Source of the DNA: Planctomycetota bacterium
Lineage (GTDB): Bacteria; Planctomycetota; UBA1135; GCA-002686595
Reading direction: 5' to 3'
Assembly: GCA_030746555.1 (NCBI GenBank)
Contig: JASLMK010000013.1
Coordinates: forward strand, 1-64,000
DNA: 64,000 nucleotides
Below are positions 8,884 through 16,797 of this stretch, in pieces (position 1 is the stretch's first letter; each line of letters begins with the position of its first letter). Below the pieces are notes generated by a model that was given only the letters and a program-made list of their open reading frames with translations, was not told the origin of the DNA and made no database searches. A program made the position numbers and the translations under genes.

Positions 8884-10554
8884 ATGCAATCCCTCTCTTC
8901 CCTCGCCCCGATCCTGCCGGCCCTCGCGCTCTCTGCCTCTCCCTGCCTGGCTCAGGGTTCCGGCGCACCCTTTGAGGGCCTGACCCTCTACCAGCCGCTC
9001 GACTCCACGACCACCTACCTGATCGACAACGACGGCGCCGTCGTCCACTCCTGGCCGGGGACCCACGAGCCGGGCAACTCGGTCTACCTCCTCGAGAACG
9101 ACCACCTCCTGCGCACGATCCACGTCCAGGGCAACATCGGGGGCTCGGGCGGCGGAGTTCAGGAGGTCACCTGGGACGGGACCCTCGTCTGGGACTTCCG
9201 CTACGCCGACCAGCAGCACCTGCACCACCACGACATCGAGCGCCTGCCCAACGGAAACGTGCTGCTCGTCGCCTGGGAGAACAAGACCGCCGCCGAGGCG
9301 ATCGACGAGGGCCGCAACCCGGCTTGGATCCAGGGGCCGATCTTCAGGCCCGATCATGTGGTCGAAGTCCAGCCGACCGGGCCGACGGAGGGCGCGATCG
9401 TCTGGGAGTGGCACGCCTGGGACCACCTGGTCCAGGACTTCGACCCGACCAAGAACAACTACGGTGTGGTCGCCGACCACCCGGAGCTGCTCGACATCAA
9501 CTTCCCGCCCGGGATCGCTACCCAAGGCGACTGGCTGCACGTCAACGCCGTCGACTACAACGCCCAGCTAGACCAGATCGTCCTCAGCTCGCACAACACC
9601 GACGAGGTCTACATCATCGACCACAGCACCACGACCGCGGAGGCGGCGGGTCACAGCGGCGGGAACAGCGGGATGGGGGGCGACCTGTTGTACCGCTGGG
9701 GGAACCCACGGGCCTACGACGCGGGCACCATCGCCGATCAGCAGCTCTTCGGCCAGCACGACGCCCAGTGGATCGAAGAGGGGCGGCCAGGTGCGGGGAA
9801 CCTCCTGGTGTTCAACAACGGCCCCGATCGGCCCGGTGGGCCGTACTCATCGGTGGACGAGCTCGAGACGCCGGTGGACGCGGCGGGGAGCTACCCGCTG
9901 AACGCGGGCGGGACCTTCGACCCTCCCGCTCCGAGCTGGAGCTACGTGGCGCAAGACCCCTCCGACTTCTACTCGGGCTTCATCTCCGGAGCCCAGCGCC
10001 AGCCGAACGGCAACACGTTGGTCTGCAGCGGCGCCCAGGGCTGGTTCTTCGAGGTCACCGACGGGGGAGCGTTGGTCTGGGAGTACACCAATCCCTACCC
10101 CAATCCGGGCCAGAATCGGGTGTTCCGCGCCCAGCGCTACGCGACGTGCGTGGCGCCGGCCGCGTACTGCTCGACCGCCCCCAACTCCAGCGGTTCGGGC
10201 GCGACCATGAGCTACGAGGGCACGACCAGCGTCACCGCCAACGACCTGGTGCTGGAGGTCAGCGCCGCGGCCGTGGGGATGCCGGGGATCTTCTACTTCG
10301 GCCCCGACCAGATCCAGGTGCCCTTCGGCGACGGCTTCCGCTGTGTCGGCGGCTCGGTCGGGCGCCTGTCGGTCGTCGTGACCGACGCCTCCGGCGGCGC
10401 GAGCTTCGCTCTCGACTTCACCGATCCGCGCCAGGCCTCGAACGTGATCGCCGGTGGAGAGACCTGGAACTTCCAGTTCTGGTTCCGCGACCCCGCCTTC
10501 GGCGGCGCGACCTTCAACCTCTCCGACGCCCTCGAGGTCCCGTTTTGCGAGTAG
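8884..10554 (+). CDS. Secreted arylsulfotransferase-like protein with a C-terminal planctomycete-type domain (556 aa)
   Basis: A signal peptide of about 23 residues ends at CLAQ. Residues about 30-420 form a six-bladed propeller of the arylsulfotransferase (ASST) type. It has histidine-rich loops HLHHHDIERLPNGN, LHVNAVDY, SSHNTDEVYIID and FGQHDAQW, and the NGNTLVCSGAQG repeat near the end. ASST enzymes move sulfate between phenolic compounds, but many homologues are uncharacterised, so the activity is inferred. Residues about 425-556 form a separate beta domain (YCSTAPNSSGSG, then QVPFGDGFRCVGG and WNFQFWFRDP). I associate this domain with secreted proteins of deep-branching planctomycetes. 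It probably acts in the periplasm or outside the cell. Confidence 0.78.
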   Translation: MQSLSSLAPILPALALSASPCLAQGSGAPFEGLTLYQPLDSTTTYLIDNDGAVVHSWPGTHEPGNSVYLLENDHLLRTIHVQGNIGGSGGGVQEVTWDGTLVWDFRYADQQHLHHHDIERLPNGNVLLVAWENKTAAEAIDEGRNPAWIQGPIFRPDHVVEVQPTGPTEGAIVWEWHAWDHLVQDFDPTKNNYGVVADHPELLDINFPPGIATQGDWLHVNAVDYNAQLDQIVLSSHNTDEVYIIDHSTTTAEAAGHSGGNSGMGGDLLYRWGNPRAYDAGTIADQQLFGQHDAQWIEEGRPGAGNLLVFNNGPDRPGGPYSSVDELETPVDAAGSYPLNAGGTFDPPAPSWSYVAQDPSDFYSGFISGAQRQPNGNTLVCSGAQGWFFEVTDGGALVWEYTNPYPNPGQNRVFRAQRYATCVAPAAYCSTAPNSSGSGATMSYEGTTSVTANDLVLEVSAAAVGMPGIFYFGPDQIQVPFGDGFRCVGGSVGRLSVVVTDASGGASFALDFTDPRQASNVIAGGETWNFQFWFRDPAFGGATFNLSDALEVPFCE

Positions 10555-10568
10555 GGGTGCCGCGGCTC

Positions 10569-10574
10569 TAGACT
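10569..10574 (+). promoter_or_regulatory. -10-like hexamer TAGACT before the VOC gene
   Basis: TAGACT lies 28 bases before the GTG at 10603, just after the stop of the previous gene. It belongs to a family of TAGNNT/TATCCT hexamers seen before many first genes here. No clear -35 box was found. Confidence 0.35.
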
Positions 10575-10602
10575 GTCCCGCCCGTCACACCAAGGAGCCA
10601 GC

Positions 10603-11055
10603 GTGAGCGAGAAGCGAGAAGACCGCCCCGGCCCCGGGGCTCGTGTGATCCCCGGCCTGCGCTACACCGACGCCCCGGCGGCGATCGAGTGGCTGTGCTC
10701 CGCCTTCGGCTTCCACGCGACCCTCGTCGTTCCCGGTCCGACTGAAGGCCTGGTAGCCCACGCCCAACTCGTCCTGGGGAACGGGATGATCATGCTCGGC
10801 TCGGCCGGCGGCCATGAGGGCACGGACTTCGACCTCTTGGTGAAGTCACCCACCGAGCTCGGCGGCGCCTGCACCCAGGCCGCGTACGTGGTCGTCGAGG
10901 ACGCCGACGCCCACCATGCGCGAGCGGTCGCCGCGGGAGCGGAGATCGTCATGGACCTGGTGGACCAGGACTACGGCGGCCGGGGCTACACCTGCCGCGA
11001 CCCCGAGGGACACGTCTGGAGCTTCGGCACCTACGATCCCTGGGTGGAGGGCTAG
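10603..11055 (+). CDS. VOC (glyoxalase/bleomycin-resistance) superfamily protein (150 aa)
   Basis: This is a small vicinal-oxygen-chelate fold protein with paired beta-alpha-beta-beta-beta modules. The N-terminal module reads GLRYTDAPAAIEWLCSAFGF, and the C-terminal module ends in YTCRDPEGHVWSFGTYDP, the usual DP-G-xxW end of this family. Members bind a divalent metal and act as lyases, dioxygenases or resistance proteins; nothing here fixes the substrate. The GTG at 10603 is the only start that keeps the whole first module. The gene sits 48 bases before phoB but shows no link to phosphate uptake. Confidence 0.8.
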   Translation: MSEKREDRPGPGARVIPGLRYTDAPAAIEWLCSAFGFHATLVVPGPTEGLVAHAQLVLGNGMIMLGSAGGHEGTDFDLLVKSPTELGGACTQAAYVVVEDADAHHARAVAAGAEIVMDLVDQDYGGRGYTCRDPEGHVWSFGTYDPWVEG

Positions 11056-11088
11056 CTCGTTTTCCGCCGCGCCCGCCGACGCCTTTCG

Positions 11089-11094
11089 TATCCT
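11089..11094 (+). promoter_or_regulatory. -10-like hexamer TATCCT before phoB
   Basis: TATCCT lies 9 bases before the phoB ATG. The same hexamer occurs beside the Pho-box-like repeat upstream of pstS. The short distance suggests a leaderless or very short 5' leader. Confidence 0.4.
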
Positions 11095-11103
11095 CCCCGC
11101 ACC

Positions 11104-11802
11104 ATGGGCGCCCGGAGAGTCTTGGTGGTCGAGGACGACCCCGACCTGCGCGAGGTCCTCGTCGAGCTGCTGCGCCGCGAGGGCTACACGGTCAGCGAGG
11201 CGGCCGACGGTGAGGCGGGGATCGAGGCGGTCCGGGCCGAGCGCCCCGACCTGGTGTGCTTGGACGTGATGATGCCGGGGACCGATGGGATCGAGGTCTG
11301 CCGGCGGCTGCGCGCGGATCCCGACCACGCCGACCTGCCGATCCTGATGCTCTCCGCCAAGGGAGACGAATCCGACGTCGTCCTGGGACTGGGGGTGGGA
11401 GCGGATGACTACGTCACCAAGCCCGCGCGCCCCAAGGAGCTGAACGCGCGCGTGCGGTCGCTCCTCCGGCGCAAGGAGAGCGGCGCGGAGGCGGGCTCGC
11501 GCGCGGTCGTGCGGGCCGGCATCTTGGAAGTGGACGAGGAGCGCTTCGAGGTACGAGCCGCCGGCGAGGTCCTGCGCCTGACGCCCACCGAGTTCCGGAT
11601 CCTGCAGGTCATGGCGCGGCGACCCGGCCGAGTCTACCGCCGCACCGACCTCCTGGACCTCGCGACCCCCGGCGGCGGCTTCGTCGAGGAGCGCACGATC
11701 GACGTCCACATCCGCGCCATCCGCGCCAAGCTCGGGGAGCACTCCGACTGCGTCGAGACGGTGCGCGGCATCGGCTACCGGTTCCAAGACGCCCGGGGAT
11801 GA
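11104..11802 (+). CDS. phoB: PhoB-type response regulator (OmpR/PhoB family)
   Basis: This 232-residue DNA-binding regulator controls the phosphate-starvation response. The receiver domain (about 1-118) has the acidic pair in VVEDD, the phospho-acceptor Asp54 in CLDVMMPGTDG and the conserved lysine in DDYVTKPARP. The C-terminal winged helix (about 135-230) shows LTPTEFRILQVMARRPGRVYRR, then IDVHIRAIRAKLG and VRGIGYRF, diagnostic of PhoB/OmpR regulators. It overlaps the kinase gene by 4 bases (ATGA) and heads the phosphate module, so assignment to PhoB rather than another OmpR-type regulator is strong. The start follows TATCCT by 9 bases. Confidence 0.9.
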   Translation: MGARRVLVVEDDPDLREVLVELLRREGYTVSEAADGEAGIEAVRAERPDLVCLDVMMPGTDGIEVCRRLRADPDHADLPILMLSAKGDESDVVLGLGVGADDYVTKPARPKELNARVRSLLRRKESGAEAGSRAVVRAGILEVDEERFEVRAAGEVLRLTPTEFRILQVMARRPGRVYRRTDLLDLATPGGGFVEERTIDVHIRAIRAKLGEHSDCVETVRGIGYRFQDARG

Positions 11803-12911
11803 GCTGGGAGTGGATCGGGTTGGCGTCACTCGCCGGCGGGCTCGCCGGCTGGGTCGCCCGTTCCCGGGGTCGTGGGCCGGACACCGAGGTGTTGGCCCGC
11901 GCCTGCGAGCACCTCAGGGAAGGGGTCATCCTCCTCGACGCGGCTGAGCACGTCGTGTCCATGAACGAGGCCGCCCGGGGCATGATCGGGGACGTCGGTG
12001 AGCTTCCCGCTGACCTCGAGCGAGGACTGGGAGGAGAGCTGGCCGCCGCCATCCGCTCAGTGGGGGACGCGACCGCCCGAGATTCGGTCGAGGTGTCCGG
12101 CACCGCGGGCCCGCGCACCCTGGCCCTGACCGTCGGACCCACGCGGCGCGGGTGGCGCTTCGTCGTGCTCGAGGACCTGACCGGCGTCGCCGAAGTGGAC
12201 CGCCGCCGCAGGGACTTCGTCGCCAACGCCTCCCACGAGCTCCAGACTCCGATCGCCGCCTTGATGGGCATGCTCGAGCTGATGGAGGAAGCCGACGGCG
12301 ACTACCGGCGCGACTTGTTGCGCCGCTCTACCAAGAGGGCCGAGGCGCTCGCGGTGTTGACCCGCGACCTGATCGGTCTGGCGCGTGCCGAGGATCCCGA
12401 CTGGCAGCCGCCGCGCGTGCCCATGGACCTCGCGCGCGTGTGCGAGGCCGTCGTCGAGCGCCACGCCGACGAGGCGCGCGCCAAGGGCCTCGACCTCGTC
12501 CTGGATGTCGACGGTCCCACCCCGCTCATCGGTGACGCAACCGGCGTGGAGACGTGCATCTCCAATCTCGTGCAGAACGCCATCTCCTTCACCGATGAGG
12601 GGTGCGTCGAGGTGCGCGTACACGCCGCCGAGGAGGGGGGCGCGCTGATCGAGGTCGCCGACACCGGCAGCGGGATCGACCCGTCGGTGCTTCCCCGCAT
12701 CTTCGAGCGCTTCTTCCGCGGGGACCCGGCACGCAGCCGCGCCGCGGGCGGATCGGGACTCGGCCTGTCGATCGTCCGCAACCTCGTCGGCCGCATGGGA
12801 GGGCGCATTGGGGTCGCCAGCCGCCCCGGGGGCGGGACGCGCTTCTCGGTGCACCTGCCCGCGGATCCGACGCGCCCGCTCGAAGGCGCCGGACAGGAGC
12901 TCGAGGGCTGA
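11799..12911 (+). CDS. phoR: PhoR-type sensor histidine kinase
   Basis: This 370-residue kinase is the partner of the preceding regulator. There is one predicted N-terminal membrane helix (about residues 3-20) and no periplasmic loop of any size. A PAS-like segment (EHLREGVILLDAAEHVVSMN) follows. The HisKA domain has the phospho-acceptor His146 in NASHELQTPIAAL. The ATPase domain has the N box (NLVQNAISFTDEG), G1 (DTGSGID), F (FERFFRGD) and G2 (GGSGLGLSIV), all intact. The layout (no sensor domain outside the membrane, PAS, kinase) matches PhoR, which senses phosphate through the Pst/PhoU complex encoded downstream. The ATGA overlap with phoB supports coupled synthesis. Confidence 0.9.
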   Translation: MSWEWIGLASLAGGLAGWVARSRGRGPDTEVLARACEHLREGVILLDAAEHVVSMNEAARGMIGDVGELPADLERGLGGELAAAIRSVGDATARDSVEVSGTAGPRTLALTVGPTRRGWRFVVLEDLTGVAEVDRRRRDFVANASHELQTPIAALMGMLELMEEADGDYRRDLLRRSTKRAEALAVLTRDLIGLARAEDPDWQPPRVPMDLARVCEAVVERHADEARAKGLDLVLDVDGPTPLIGDATGVETCISNLVQNAISFTDEGCVEVRVHAAEEGGALIEVADTGSGIDPSVLPRIFERFFRGDPARSRAAGGSGLGLSIVRNLVGRMGGRIGVASRPGGGTRFSVHLPADPTRPLEGAGQELEG

Positions 12912-12937
12912 TCCCCTCGGCGAGAGCGCACGGCGAG

Positions 12938-12970
12938 TTCACCGTTTCTTCACAGACGCCTGCCTATCCT
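12938..12970 (+). promoter_or_regulatory. Pho-box-like direct repeat and -10 upstream of pstS
   Basis: Two TTCAC half-sites at 12938-12942 and 12949-12953 are spaced exactly 11 bases, one DNA turn, as in PhoB boxes. The hexamer TATCCT follows at 12965-12970, so the box sits where a -35 element would be. pstS begins 77 bases further on. This is the expected site of activation by PhoB of the pst operon. Confidence 0.6.
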
Positions 12971-13047
12971 GGGGCCATCGAATCCCGCGGAAGCGCAGCT
13001 CCCCGCGGACCCCCAGAGGAAGCTCCCAGACAGGAACCCGAGCTCAG

Positions 13048-13923
13048 ATGCACCGAAACCACCTCCCGGCCCTCGCCCTTCTCGCCCTCGCCACCTCCTG
13101 CGGAGGCGGCGTCAACGGCGCCTCGCGCACCGTGATCCAGAACAAGGGCTCCGACACGCTGCTCAACGTCGCACAGGCCTGGGCCGAGGCCTACAGCACC
13201 GTGAACCCAGAGTGCACCGTGGCCGTCTCCGGCGGCGGCTCGGGGACCGGCATCTCGGCGATGATCAACGGCACCGTCGATCTCGCCAACGCCAGCCGCA
13301 AGATGAAGGAGCGCGAGCTCGCCGCTGCCGGTGAGAACGGCGTCACACCGGTCGAGTTCGTCGTCGGCTACGACGCTCTGGCGGTGTACGTCCACGCCGC
13401 GAACCCCATCGAGTCGATCACCATGGAGCAGCTCGCTGGGATCTACGGCGACGGCGGGTCGCTCGTGCGCTGGAGCCAGCTGGGCGTGACGATTCCGAAC
13501 GGAGGGTCCGACGAGATCGTGCGCGTCAGCCGGCAGAACAACTCGGGCACCTTCGTCTACTTCCGCGAGGCCGTCCTGGGGCGGGAGGGCAAGTACAAGC
13601 TCGGCTCCTTGGACATGCACGGCTCCAAGGACGTCGTCGACCTCGTCGAGAACACGCCGGGCGCCATCGGCTACTCGGGCCTCGCCTACGCGACCGACCA
13701 CGTCAAGCTCGTGCCGGTGATCTCGGCCGACTCGGGTGCGCCCGTCACTCCGTCGGTGGACACGGCCGTCGATCGGACCTACCCGATCGCGCGCCCCCTG
13801 CTCATGTACACTGCCGGCCAGCCCGAAGGGGCCGTGGCCGAGTACCTCGACTGGATCCTCTCGGACGACGGCCAGCGCATCATCCTGGCGAAGGGATACG
13901 CGCCGGTCCGGGCCCTGGATTGA
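13048..13923 (+). CDS. pstS: Phosphate ABC transporter substrate-binding lipoprotein
   Basis: This 291-residue periplasmic phosphate-binding protein is probably a lipoprotein: the signal peptide ends in a lipobox LATSC with Cys18. The mature part shows the PstS pattern KGSDTLLNVAQAWAE, then VSGGGSGTGISAMINGTVDLA (phosphate-contacting loop) and SRQNNSGTFVYFREAVLG. Near the C-terminus it has AEYLDWILSDDGQRI and KGYAPV. The ATG at 13048 gives a proper lipoprotein signal, whereas the frame open upstream overlaps the promoter. Expression is probably driven by the Pho-box-like site upstream. The phoU-like gene follows after 14 bases. Confidence 0.92.
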   Translation: MHRNHLPALALLALATSCGGGVNGASRTVIQNKGSDTLLNVAQAWAEAYSTVNPECTVAVSGGGSGTGISAMINGTVDLANASRKMKERELAAAGENGVTPVEFVVGYDALAVYVHAANPIESITMEQLAGIYGDGGSLVRWSQLGVTIPNGGSDEIVRVSRQNNSGTFVYFREAVLGREGKYKLGSLDMHGSKDVVDLVENTPGAIGYSGLAYATDHVKLVPVISADSGAPVTPSVDTAVDRTYPIARPLLMYTAGQPEGAVAEYLDWILSDDGQRIILAKGYAPVRALD

Positions 13924-13937
13924 CCGAAGGGACGCGG

Positions 13938-14999
13938 ATGAGCCACTACGAAGAGCGCCTGGAGCACGATCTCGCGAAGGTCCGCAAGCGAGTCCGCGCG
14001 ATGACCGGAACGGTCGTCGGGGCCGTGCGCGATTCGGTCAAGGCGGTCCTGACTGCCGACGCCGAACTGGCCAACGAGACGATCCTGGGGGACCTGCCGA
14101 TCAATCGGCAATCCCGCAAGCTCGACCAGCGCTGCCACCGCTTCATCGCCCAGCACCTCCCCAGTGCCGGCCACCTGCGCTTCATCTCCGCCGTCCTGCG
14201 CCTCTCGAAGACCCTCGAGCGCATCGGTGACTACGCGGAGACCATCTCGCGAGCCGCGGTGCAGCTGGCGGCGCCGCCGCCCGATGCGGTCGCCCGGGAC
14301 ATCGAGATGATGGGACGCCACGCCGCGCACACCCTCGAGCGCTCCCTGGAAGCATTTGACGAGGGGAACGTCGAGAGGGCTCGCGCCACGCGGTCGGTCG
14401 TCGGGCAGTACGGCGCCACCTTCGACAAGGTCTTCTCCGACCTCGTCGTCGCCGGAAAGCGCGAGGAGCCCAAGATCGAGGACCTCTTCTCGCTGATGGC
14501 GGTCATCAACCGGCTCGAGCGCGTGCTGCACCAGGCCAAGAACATCTGCGAACAGACGATCTTCGCGGTGACCGGCGAGGGGAAGGAGGAGAAGACCTTC
14601 GACGTCTTGTTCCTCGACGGCCGCAACGCCGGCGCCAGCGTCCTGGCGGAGCACTACTGCCGCAAGGCCTACCCCGACTGCGGAACCTTCGAGAGCGCCG
14701 GCTGGGCCGCGGAGAACGCCCCCGACCAGGCCTTCGTGGCCTTCGGCATCGAGAAGGGCCTCGACCTGCTCGGAACGACGCCCCGTGCGTTCGGGGGGCT
14801 CGAGGACCAGGTTTCCGATTTCGACCTGATCATCGACCTCTCCGGCGACGCGCGCGAGCACCTCGCGAAGGTCCCCTTCCACTCGGTGCTCTTGCACTGG
14901 CGGCTGGAGGACCGGGGCGACCCCGAGGCGGTCTACAAGCAGTTGGTGACGCGCGTCCGCGACCTGATGGCCCTCCTGCGCGGCGAAGACGACGACTGA
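13938..14999 (+). CDS. phoU: PhoU fused to an inactive low-molecular-weight phosphatase/ArsC-like domain (353 aa)
   Basis: Residues about 1-215 form a PhoU helical domain (duplicated three-helix bundle, with RLSKTLERIGDYAE and LMAVINRLERVLHQAKNI). PhoU restrains the Pst transporter and signals to PhoR. Residues about 222-350 look like a low-molecular-weight tyrosine phosphatase or thioredoxin-type arsenate reductase fold: VLFLDGRNAGASVLAE aligns with the family loop VLFVCTGNxCRSxxAE. The nucleophile Cys is replaced by Asp227 and the loop Arg by Ala, so this half should be catalytically dead and may bind phosphate or a partner. The ATG at 13938 is preferred to an in-frame TTG overlapping the pstS stop. 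pstC follows after 2 bases. Confidence 0.82.
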   Translation: MSHYEERLEHDLAKVRKRVRAMTGTVVGAVRDSVKAVLTADAELANETILGDLPINRQSRKLDQRCHRFIAQHLPSAGHLRFISAVLRLSKTLERIGDYAETISRAAVQLAAPPPDAVARDIEMMGRHAAHTLERSLEAFDEGNVERARATRSVVGQYGATFDKVFSDLVVAGKREEPKIEDLFSLMAVINRLERVLHQAKNICEQTIFAVTGEGKEEKTFDVLFLDGRNAGASVLAEHYCRKAYPDCGTFESAGWAAENAPDQAFVAFGIEKGLDLLGTTPRAFGGLEDQVSDFDLIIDLSGDAREHLAKVPFHSVLLHWRLEDRGDPEAVYKQLVTRVRDLMALLRGEDDD

Positions 15000-15001
15000 C
15001 C

Positions 15002-15925
15002 GTGGCGAGTCCCGGAGGAGACAGATCGGGGCCGGACCATCTCGGCCGCGAGTGGTGGTGGGACAAGATCGCCCAGGTCCTCCTGTTCGGAGGCGGGATC
15101 TCGGCCATCGTCTTCATCATCGCGATCTTCGTCTTCATCGCCCAGCAGGGGCTGGGCTACGCCCTGGTCGACCTGGACCTGGCGACCTACTTCACCTCGC
15201 CGGAGTGGCGGCCCACCAGCGAGCCCGAGCCTGTCTTCGGCGCCCTGGCCCTGATCGTGGGGACGGCCAGCGTCACCGGATTGGCGATGCTCGTCTCCGT
15301 TCCCTTCTCGATCGGCGCGGCGATCTTCATCGGCGAGTTCGCCACCGGGCGCACGCGCGAGATCCTCAAGGTGCTCGTCGAGCTTCTGGCGGCGATCCCC
15401 TCGGTCGTCTGGGGCTTCATCGGCCTGATGGTCATGAGCCCGCTGTTGATGGACGTCTTCGACGTCTCCGTGGGCGTCTCGGTCCTCAACGCCGGGCTGA
15501 TCCTGGGTCTCATGGCGGCCCCGATCATGACGACCATCGCCGAGGACGCTCTCAAGGCCGTTCCCGACGGCTTCCGCGAAGCCGCCGAGGCGATGGGGGC
15601 GACGCGCTGGCAGGTGATCCGCCAGGTCGTGCTGCCCTCGGCCAAGAACGGATTGGTCGCGGCCGTGCTCCTGGGCGTGGGCCGCGGCTTCGGGGAGACC
15701 ATGGCCGTCCTGATGGCCTCGGGCCACTCGATCAACATGCCCACCAGTCCCCTCGACCAGGTTCGCGCGCTCACGGCGACGATTGCCGCCGAGTTGGGCG
15801 AGACAGCCCGAGGCTCGGACCACTACCGCGTCCTGTTCTCGATCGGAATCCTCCTCTTCTTGGTCACCTTCATCATCAATCTGCTCGCCGACATGTTCGT
15901 GCGCGGGAAGAAGACGGCACGATGA
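15002..15925 (+). CDS. pstC: Phosphate ABC transporter permease PstC
   Basis: This 307-residue inner-membrane permease has about six helices. The family hallmarks are LLAAIPSVVWGFIGL, the EAA-type coupling loop DGFREAAEAMGATRWQVIRQVVLP and GVGRGFGETMAVLMASG. The GTG start at 15002 lies 2 bases after the phoU stop. The TGA overlaps the ATG of pstA (ATGA). It forms the channel with PstA and is driven by the two PstB subunits encoded next. Confidence 0.93.
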   Translation: MASPGGDRSGPDHLGREWWWDKIAQVLLFGGGISAIVFIIAIFVFIAQQGLGYALVDLDLATYFTSPEWRPTSEPEPVFGALALIVGTASVTGLAMLVSVPFSIGAAIFIGEFATGRTREILKVLVELLAAIPSVVWGFIGLMVMSPLLMDVFDVSVGVSVLNAGLILGLMAAPIMTTIAEDALKAVPDGFREAAEAMGATRWQVIRQVVLPSAKNGLVAAVLLGVGRGFGETMAVLMASGHSINMPTSPLDQVRALTATIAAELGETARGSDHYRVLFSIGILLFLVTFIINLLADMFVRGKKTAR

Positions 15926-16797
15926 ACGCCTTCTCGGCCACGGACCTCGACTCTGCGAACAAGCGGCGGGAGCACGCCTTCCGCCTGCTGTTCGGGGCGA
16001 TGACCGCCCTCTTGATCCTCCCGGTGCTCCTGATCCTGGGCATGCTCGTCTGGAAGGGGCACTCGATCTTCTCGTTCGAGTTCTTCTTCACCAATCCCCG
16101 CAACGGGATGACCGAGGGCGGGATCTTCCCCGCGCTGATCGGGACCCTCTACCTGGTCACCGTGGCCCTGTTCGCCTCGGTGCCCCTGGGCGTCGCGGCG
16201 GCGGTCTACCTCTCCGAGTACGCCCCCGACAACCTCCTGACGCGCCTGATCAACCTCGCGATCATCAACCTCGCCGGGGTGCCCTCCATCGTCCATGCCC
16301 TGTTCGGCGTCGGGGCCTTCGTGCTGTTCTTCAACTTCGGGACCAGCATCCTTGCCGCCAGCCTGACCCTGGCGGTGATGACCCTGCCGGTGGTGATCGT
16401 GGCCACGCGTGAATCCCTGCAGGCGGTCCCGCAGGCCTTTCGTGAGGCCAGCTGGAGCCTGGGTGCGACGCGCTGGCAGACGATCCGCAGGATCGTCCTA
16501 CCCAACTCGGTCAGCGGCATCCTGACCGGCGTGATCCTGGAGGTCTCACGGACGGTAGGGGAGACGGCGCCGATCATGTTCACCGGAGCCACCTTCTACG
16601 TGGCGTTCCTGCCGACCAGCGTCTTCGATCAGACGATGGCGATGTCCTATCACCTCTACACGATCACGACCCAGGTGCCCGGCGTGCCCGAGGCACTGCC
16701 CTTCGGCGTGGCGCTGACCTTGATCGCGATCGTGCTGGCGTTGAACTCGGTCTCGATCGCCTTCCGGATGATCCTGCGCGGGAGGAAGAAGTGGTAG
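15922..16797 (+). CDS. pstA: Phosphate ABC transporter permease PstA
   Basis: This 291-residue permease has six predicted helices and is the partner of PstC. It shows NLAGVPSIVHALFGVGAFV, the coupling loop QAFREASWSLGATRWQTIRRIVLPN and LEVSRTVGETAPIMFTGA, all typical of PstA. The ATG at 15922 overlaps the pstC stop. The coding end overlaps the GTG of the first pstB by 7 bases, so the transporter genes are translationally linked. Confidence 0.93.
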   Translation: MNAFSATDLDSANKRREHAFRLLFGAMTALLILPVLLILGMLVWKGHSIFSFEFFFTNPRNGMTEGGIFPALIGTLYLVTVALFASVPLGVAAAVYLSEYAPDNLLTRLINLAIINLAGVPSIVHALFGVGAFVLFFNFGTSILAASLTLAVMTLPVVIVATRESLQAVPQAFREASWSLGATRWQTIRRIVLPNSVSGILTGVILEVSRTVGETAPIMFTGATFYVAFLPTSVFDQTMAMSYHLYTITTQVPGVPEALPFGVALTLIAIVLALNSVSIAFRMILRGRKKW

